Shown in pieces: positions 58,651-64,000 of a stretch of DNA of 64,000 bases. The stretch lies in contig CM063283.1 of assembly GCA_032173965.1 (NCBI GenBank), positions 109,866,108 to 109,930,107 of the forward strand, given 5' to 3'. Position numbers and translations under genes: made by a program. A model generated the notes under the pieces. That model saw only the letters and a list, made by a program, of their open reading frames with translations. It made no database searches and was not told the DNA's origin. Source of the stretch: Sitta carolinensis (taxonomy: Eukaryota; Chordata; Aves; Passeriformes; Sittidae). Position 1 is the stretch's first letter. Each line of letters starts with the position of its first letter.

Positions 58651-58749
58651 GTGCTATTCAAGTATTGGGAAAGTTCAGGATGCCTTTATATCTTATAGGC
58701 AATCTATTGATAAATCAGAAGCAAGTGCAGATACATGGTGTTCAATAGG
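58651..58749 (+). CDS. KDM6A: KDM6A exon G (TPR6)
   Basis: A 99-nt exon after a long pyrimidine tract (tctttttttt cttctcccag), donor gtaaga. It completes the Arg codon, then reads [20 protein letters not shown] and on to ADTWCSIG, the last Gly being split with the next exon. It carries the body of TPR6 (G-K..DAF..Y..S) and the W-C-S-I-G start of TPR7. I see no difference from the mammalian peptide that I can recall. Confidence 0.97.
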
Positions 58750-60476
<1,727 letters not shown>

Positions 60477-60632
60477 GCTTGTAAACCTCATCATCCAAAT
60501 ACTGAACCTGTACTAGGCCTCACTCAAACACCAATTTCACAGCAATCCTTGCCACTACACATGATTCCTTCTAGCCAAGTAGATGACCTGACCAGTCCTG
60601 CCAAGAGGAAAAGAACATCTAGTCCAACAAAG
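60477..60632 (+). CDS. KDM6A: KDM6A exon J, cassette exon with basic NLS-like motif (likely alternatively spliced)
   Basis: A 156-nt, phase-0 exon (52 codons) with acceptor gtgattcttag and donor gtatat, a weaker donor than its neighbours. It begins ACKPHHPNTEPVLGLTQTPI and ends in a basic stretch SPAKRKRTSSPTK. It matches the exon present in the longer mammalian UTX isoforms and absent from the shorter 1401-residue form (from memory). The K-R-K-R cluster flanked by S-P dipeptides looks like a monopartite nuclear localisation signal with nearby phosphorylation sites. The intact frame and splice sites show that the bird gene can include it; whether it does, and in which tissues, cannot be seen here. 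Confidence 0.93.
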
Positions 60633-61261
60633 GTATATATTCCAATGAACTGGAGCCCCCTACCAAAATCATATGGAAATATGCATTGAAATGATGCAGC
60701 ATGCACAGAATTTGTGCTGTAAATTTTAATCCTTTGGCATCAAGGTGGGGAATGTTTTTAGAAATTTTAAAAAACATTTTTCAGTGGTGTGTTTAATCAG
60801 ATTCCAGCTCAGACAGGAGGTGCATAAGGGCAATGCAGATTGGTGGCACTATACTACAGTTGTAGTCTGATGATTGAGAGGGAGACAATCATGTCATCCT
60901 GTCTATTGCCTTTGCTTATATTTAGAATTCAAGTGTTTCATCATCATGTAATAATGTTACAGTAGATAAAGTATTCAGTTTTAAAAGTAGCATACATTTA
61001 AGTTAATTGCATAATTTGATTTGCTTGTTTTTCCTTATGGTATTAGGTTTCATTAACTTTTTCCTCAGACTACTCTGATACTGTTGGGGATGGTAGAATG
61101 AGACTTGGTTATTTTAGTGCATTCTTAATATAATATATTTTTATATTATTATTCTTGAAACAATTACTAGTTCTTTCATAAATAAGATAAAATCTAGATA
61201 GTAAAAGAAATTATGTTGGCCCTTTGACAGTCACACATTTTAATGTAACATTTTCTCTCAG
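60633..61261 (+). other. KDM6A: KDM6A intron J-K (629 nt), downstream of the cassette exon
   Basis: Short intron starting with the weak donor gtatat. AT-rich; the last 200 bases are T-rich. No other element is seen. Confidence 0.8.
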
Positions 61262-61357
61262 AATACTTCAGATGTTTGGAGCAGTGGCCATGCAGTGTCA
61301 CATCCTCCTGTACAGCAACAAATTCATTCTTGGTGTTTGACACCACAGAAATTACAG
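61262..61357 (+). CDS. KDM6A: KDM6A exon K (linker)
   Basis: A 96-nt, phase-0 exon (32 codons), acceptor ttttctctcag, donor gtatgt. It begins [20 protein letters not shown] and ends [10 protein letters not shown]. The residues match the linker exon that follows TAQQ in the short mammalian isoform. From memory, mammals have NW and GG where this has VW and SG, and Ala for the Ile in QQIHSW, so this is the most diverged exon in the window. Confidence 0.95.
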
Positions 61358-62189
61358 GTATGTATGGGAGATCTTCAGAGGCTCTGTTAAATATTTTGTT
61401 TCTTTTCTTCTTCCTTTTGAAGAAAATAAACCTGGAACATGTTCTTGTTTCACATTCCTGAAAGTCGGTGTAAAATACTTCCCAAATAATTCCCAGGTTC
61501 TAGTTCTTCTAATATTTGTGGCCTCTCTATGTGAGATAAGTTCTAGTAGTGAACTAATTATCTCTAGCAGAAACTGAACACGTGTATTGTATGAATTCTG
61601 TAATTTGTAAAGTAAGAATGTACAGTAACTCCTTTTTCTAATGGCGTTTTAAAGACATATGCAAATTGTCACACTCGTGTCCAAAGGGAATTTTGTGACT
61701 TTCTGTAATGTGAGGATATTGAAAGAGGTATAGAAGTATTGTTGTAATATCATCCCTTCCTCTGAGGTTATTTCTTGTATCAAATTGCAGAAACAAATAA
61801 GCACATCCTACAAAATGGTTACTCAAATGAAATCTGCTGCTGCTTTTCTGTGTTTTGCATCACCCAACACAATTATATGAAATGCTAGATTATAGTTTGG
61901 AAATCTTATTTTGGGTGTTTTTTGTCAGGAGGTTTTGTTGTCCCTTCAGTTCATTAGGGCACGTGGTGAGCTTCAGCAGGAATTCCATATATTGAAAATC
62001 AGACCCTGCTGGAAAATTTTATCCATGCATTGCACATGCTTTGGATGCAGAGAGAAATAGAAGGGAGCACAGTGCAGAGGCAGAAAGCATTCTCATTAAC
62101 TGAGCAATGTTCCCCTCAATTCCAATATAGTTCTTCAGCTGTTTCTCTGTCTGAACAATATTGGCTTTATTATACTGTATAATTTTCCC

Positions 62190-62340
62190 TCCCTCTTTCT
62201 CCTGCCTCTCCACCCCTTTGGTCCTTCCTCAGTCATTCTGTCTCTCTCTGCTTCTCTGTCTCTCTCTCTCTCTTTAAGTATTCTCATGATTTCTCTCTGC
62301 TTATTTTATATTTTACTGCTTTTTCCCCTTTTCAGTATCA
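62190..62340 (+). repeat. Pyrimidine-rich block with CT repeats
   Basis: C/T-dominated stretch with (TC)n runs at 62241-62249 and 62259-62274. Confidence 0.85.
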
Positions 62341-62567
62341 CCTTTTTCCAGATCCAACTTCCTCCTCTAAGCAGAACCTCAGTAGGCTCTCTTGAGTACA
62401 GTAGACTGGATGTGCTGGCAATAGCTCGACAGGATTCCAGCACATTTAAAAAGGAAAGCCAAAAATGTATGATGCAGGAGGAGAGTGAATAAAAAAGTCT
62501 TTATTGCATCTTCAAAGCTGGCCTTTCAAAATTGGCAACTCAAAGGCTGGATGGATATGGCTTGTTA

Positions 62568-62612
62568 CATATGCATGCATATATATGTACATGTGTATGT
62601 ATATATATATAT
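62568..62612 (+). repeat. Alternating purine-pyrimidine (TA/TG/CA) low-complexity patch
   Basis: Mixed atatgcatgcatatatatgt-type sequence followed by (TA)n. Confidence 0.9.
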
Positions 62613-63316
62613 GTTATTTATTGCACTCCCCTCCAGAGGGAATTCAGAATGGAAGGTACTGTTAATCCAGGGATTTTGGCATGAACCATCTTCATCTGCT
62701 TTTTAAATCATACCACTTAGCAGCAGCACTTTTACTGGTAGAATGATGTGGGGGCCAAGTATTTTAAAATGAGTACAGAGATCAGATTTTTGGTAATAGA
62801 TACCTAAATTTATCAGTTGCAAATGAGATCAATATTGTAACTTAAAATATTGCTCTTACTAATTAAATCATACAATTTTCTGGGGCTTTTTTTAATATGT
62901 ATTTTCAAGAGAAGTTTTCATGTGTGCCTATAGGTTTAATTCACTTTGCGATGAACAGTATTAATAAAAGAATACCACAATACAAGAAGGTGTTAAAATG
63001 TGCATAACTATGATAAGAATTCTATATAATCATTCTTTAATGTAGTTTTCTTTTATGGTACCAGCACACTTAATTTTAGTGTGGCAGTAATAATTAAGCA
63101 CTCAAATAATTTACAGAGTCTCTTTAGTTTTAATAACTAGCAATAAGGTTTGTTTGCAAGAGAGTATATGGAAAGATGTTTGAGTCTGCAACAGAAATCT
63201 CAGTTATTTTCAGCTTTACAAGTCTTGTCTTCATGGATACTTTTTAGTATTTTATGCAAGAAAGTTATTAAAAAGCCCAATTTTAATGATTATGAACCAC
63301 ACTACTGTTTCTTTAG

Positions 63317-64000
<684 letters not shown>

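Larger units (their letters stand above)
61358..63316 (+). other. KDM6A: KDM6A intron K-L (2.0 kb)
   Basis: Contains a pyrimidine-rich block with CT repeats (about 62190-62340) and a TA/TG/CA-type patch (62568-62612). No exon is seen. Confidence 0.8.

Overview
This is a vertebrate nuclear window, almost certainly from a bird and probably a songbird-like species. It carries the middle of one protein-coding gene, KDM6A (UTX), on the + strand. KDM6A is a lysine demethylase that removes di- and trimethyl marks from histone H3 lysine 27 and belongs to the MLL3/MLL4 (KMT2C/KMT2D) COMPASS-like complexes. The bird call rests on several CR1 LINE copies with the typical avian 3' end, a solo LTR of the ERVL type common in bird genomes, low repeat density, and a protein that reads like UTX with a few substitutions. 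The species call is inference; the gene call is read from the sequence.

Layout: positions 1-25215 are one long intron (its 5' end lies outside the window) with no exon that I can find. It holds a nested repeat (CR1 15.67-18.03 kb split by an LTR at 16675-17198) and a minus-strand CR1 at 20.4-20.7 kb. Twelve exons follow between 25216 and 63421, all with canonical AG/GT boundaries. They join into one open frame of 1302 nt (434 codons) without a stop. They encode most of the TPR repeat domain (about TPR2 to TPR8) and then the start of the disordered linker, including a 52-codon cassette (60477-60632) that matches an alternatively spliced exon of mammalian UTX and carries a basic, NLS-like motif. 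The start codon, first TPR, JmjC domain and zinc-binding region lie outside the window.

The introns contain CR1 fragments (39.65-40.40, 41.88-41.94, 49.29-49.48 kb), a probable solo LTR near 28.94-29.31 kb, an unexplained segment at 28.2-28.9 kb, a GC-rich patch at 40.49-40.72 kb, several short tandem duplications and simple repeats. Open frames elsewhere look like chance or repeat-derived frames.

I found no tRNA, rRNA, CRISPR array, operon or second gene, and nothing I can defend as a new biological system. The most useful leads are the conserved alternative exon, the nested LTR/CR1 insertion, and a few composition anomalies inside introns.
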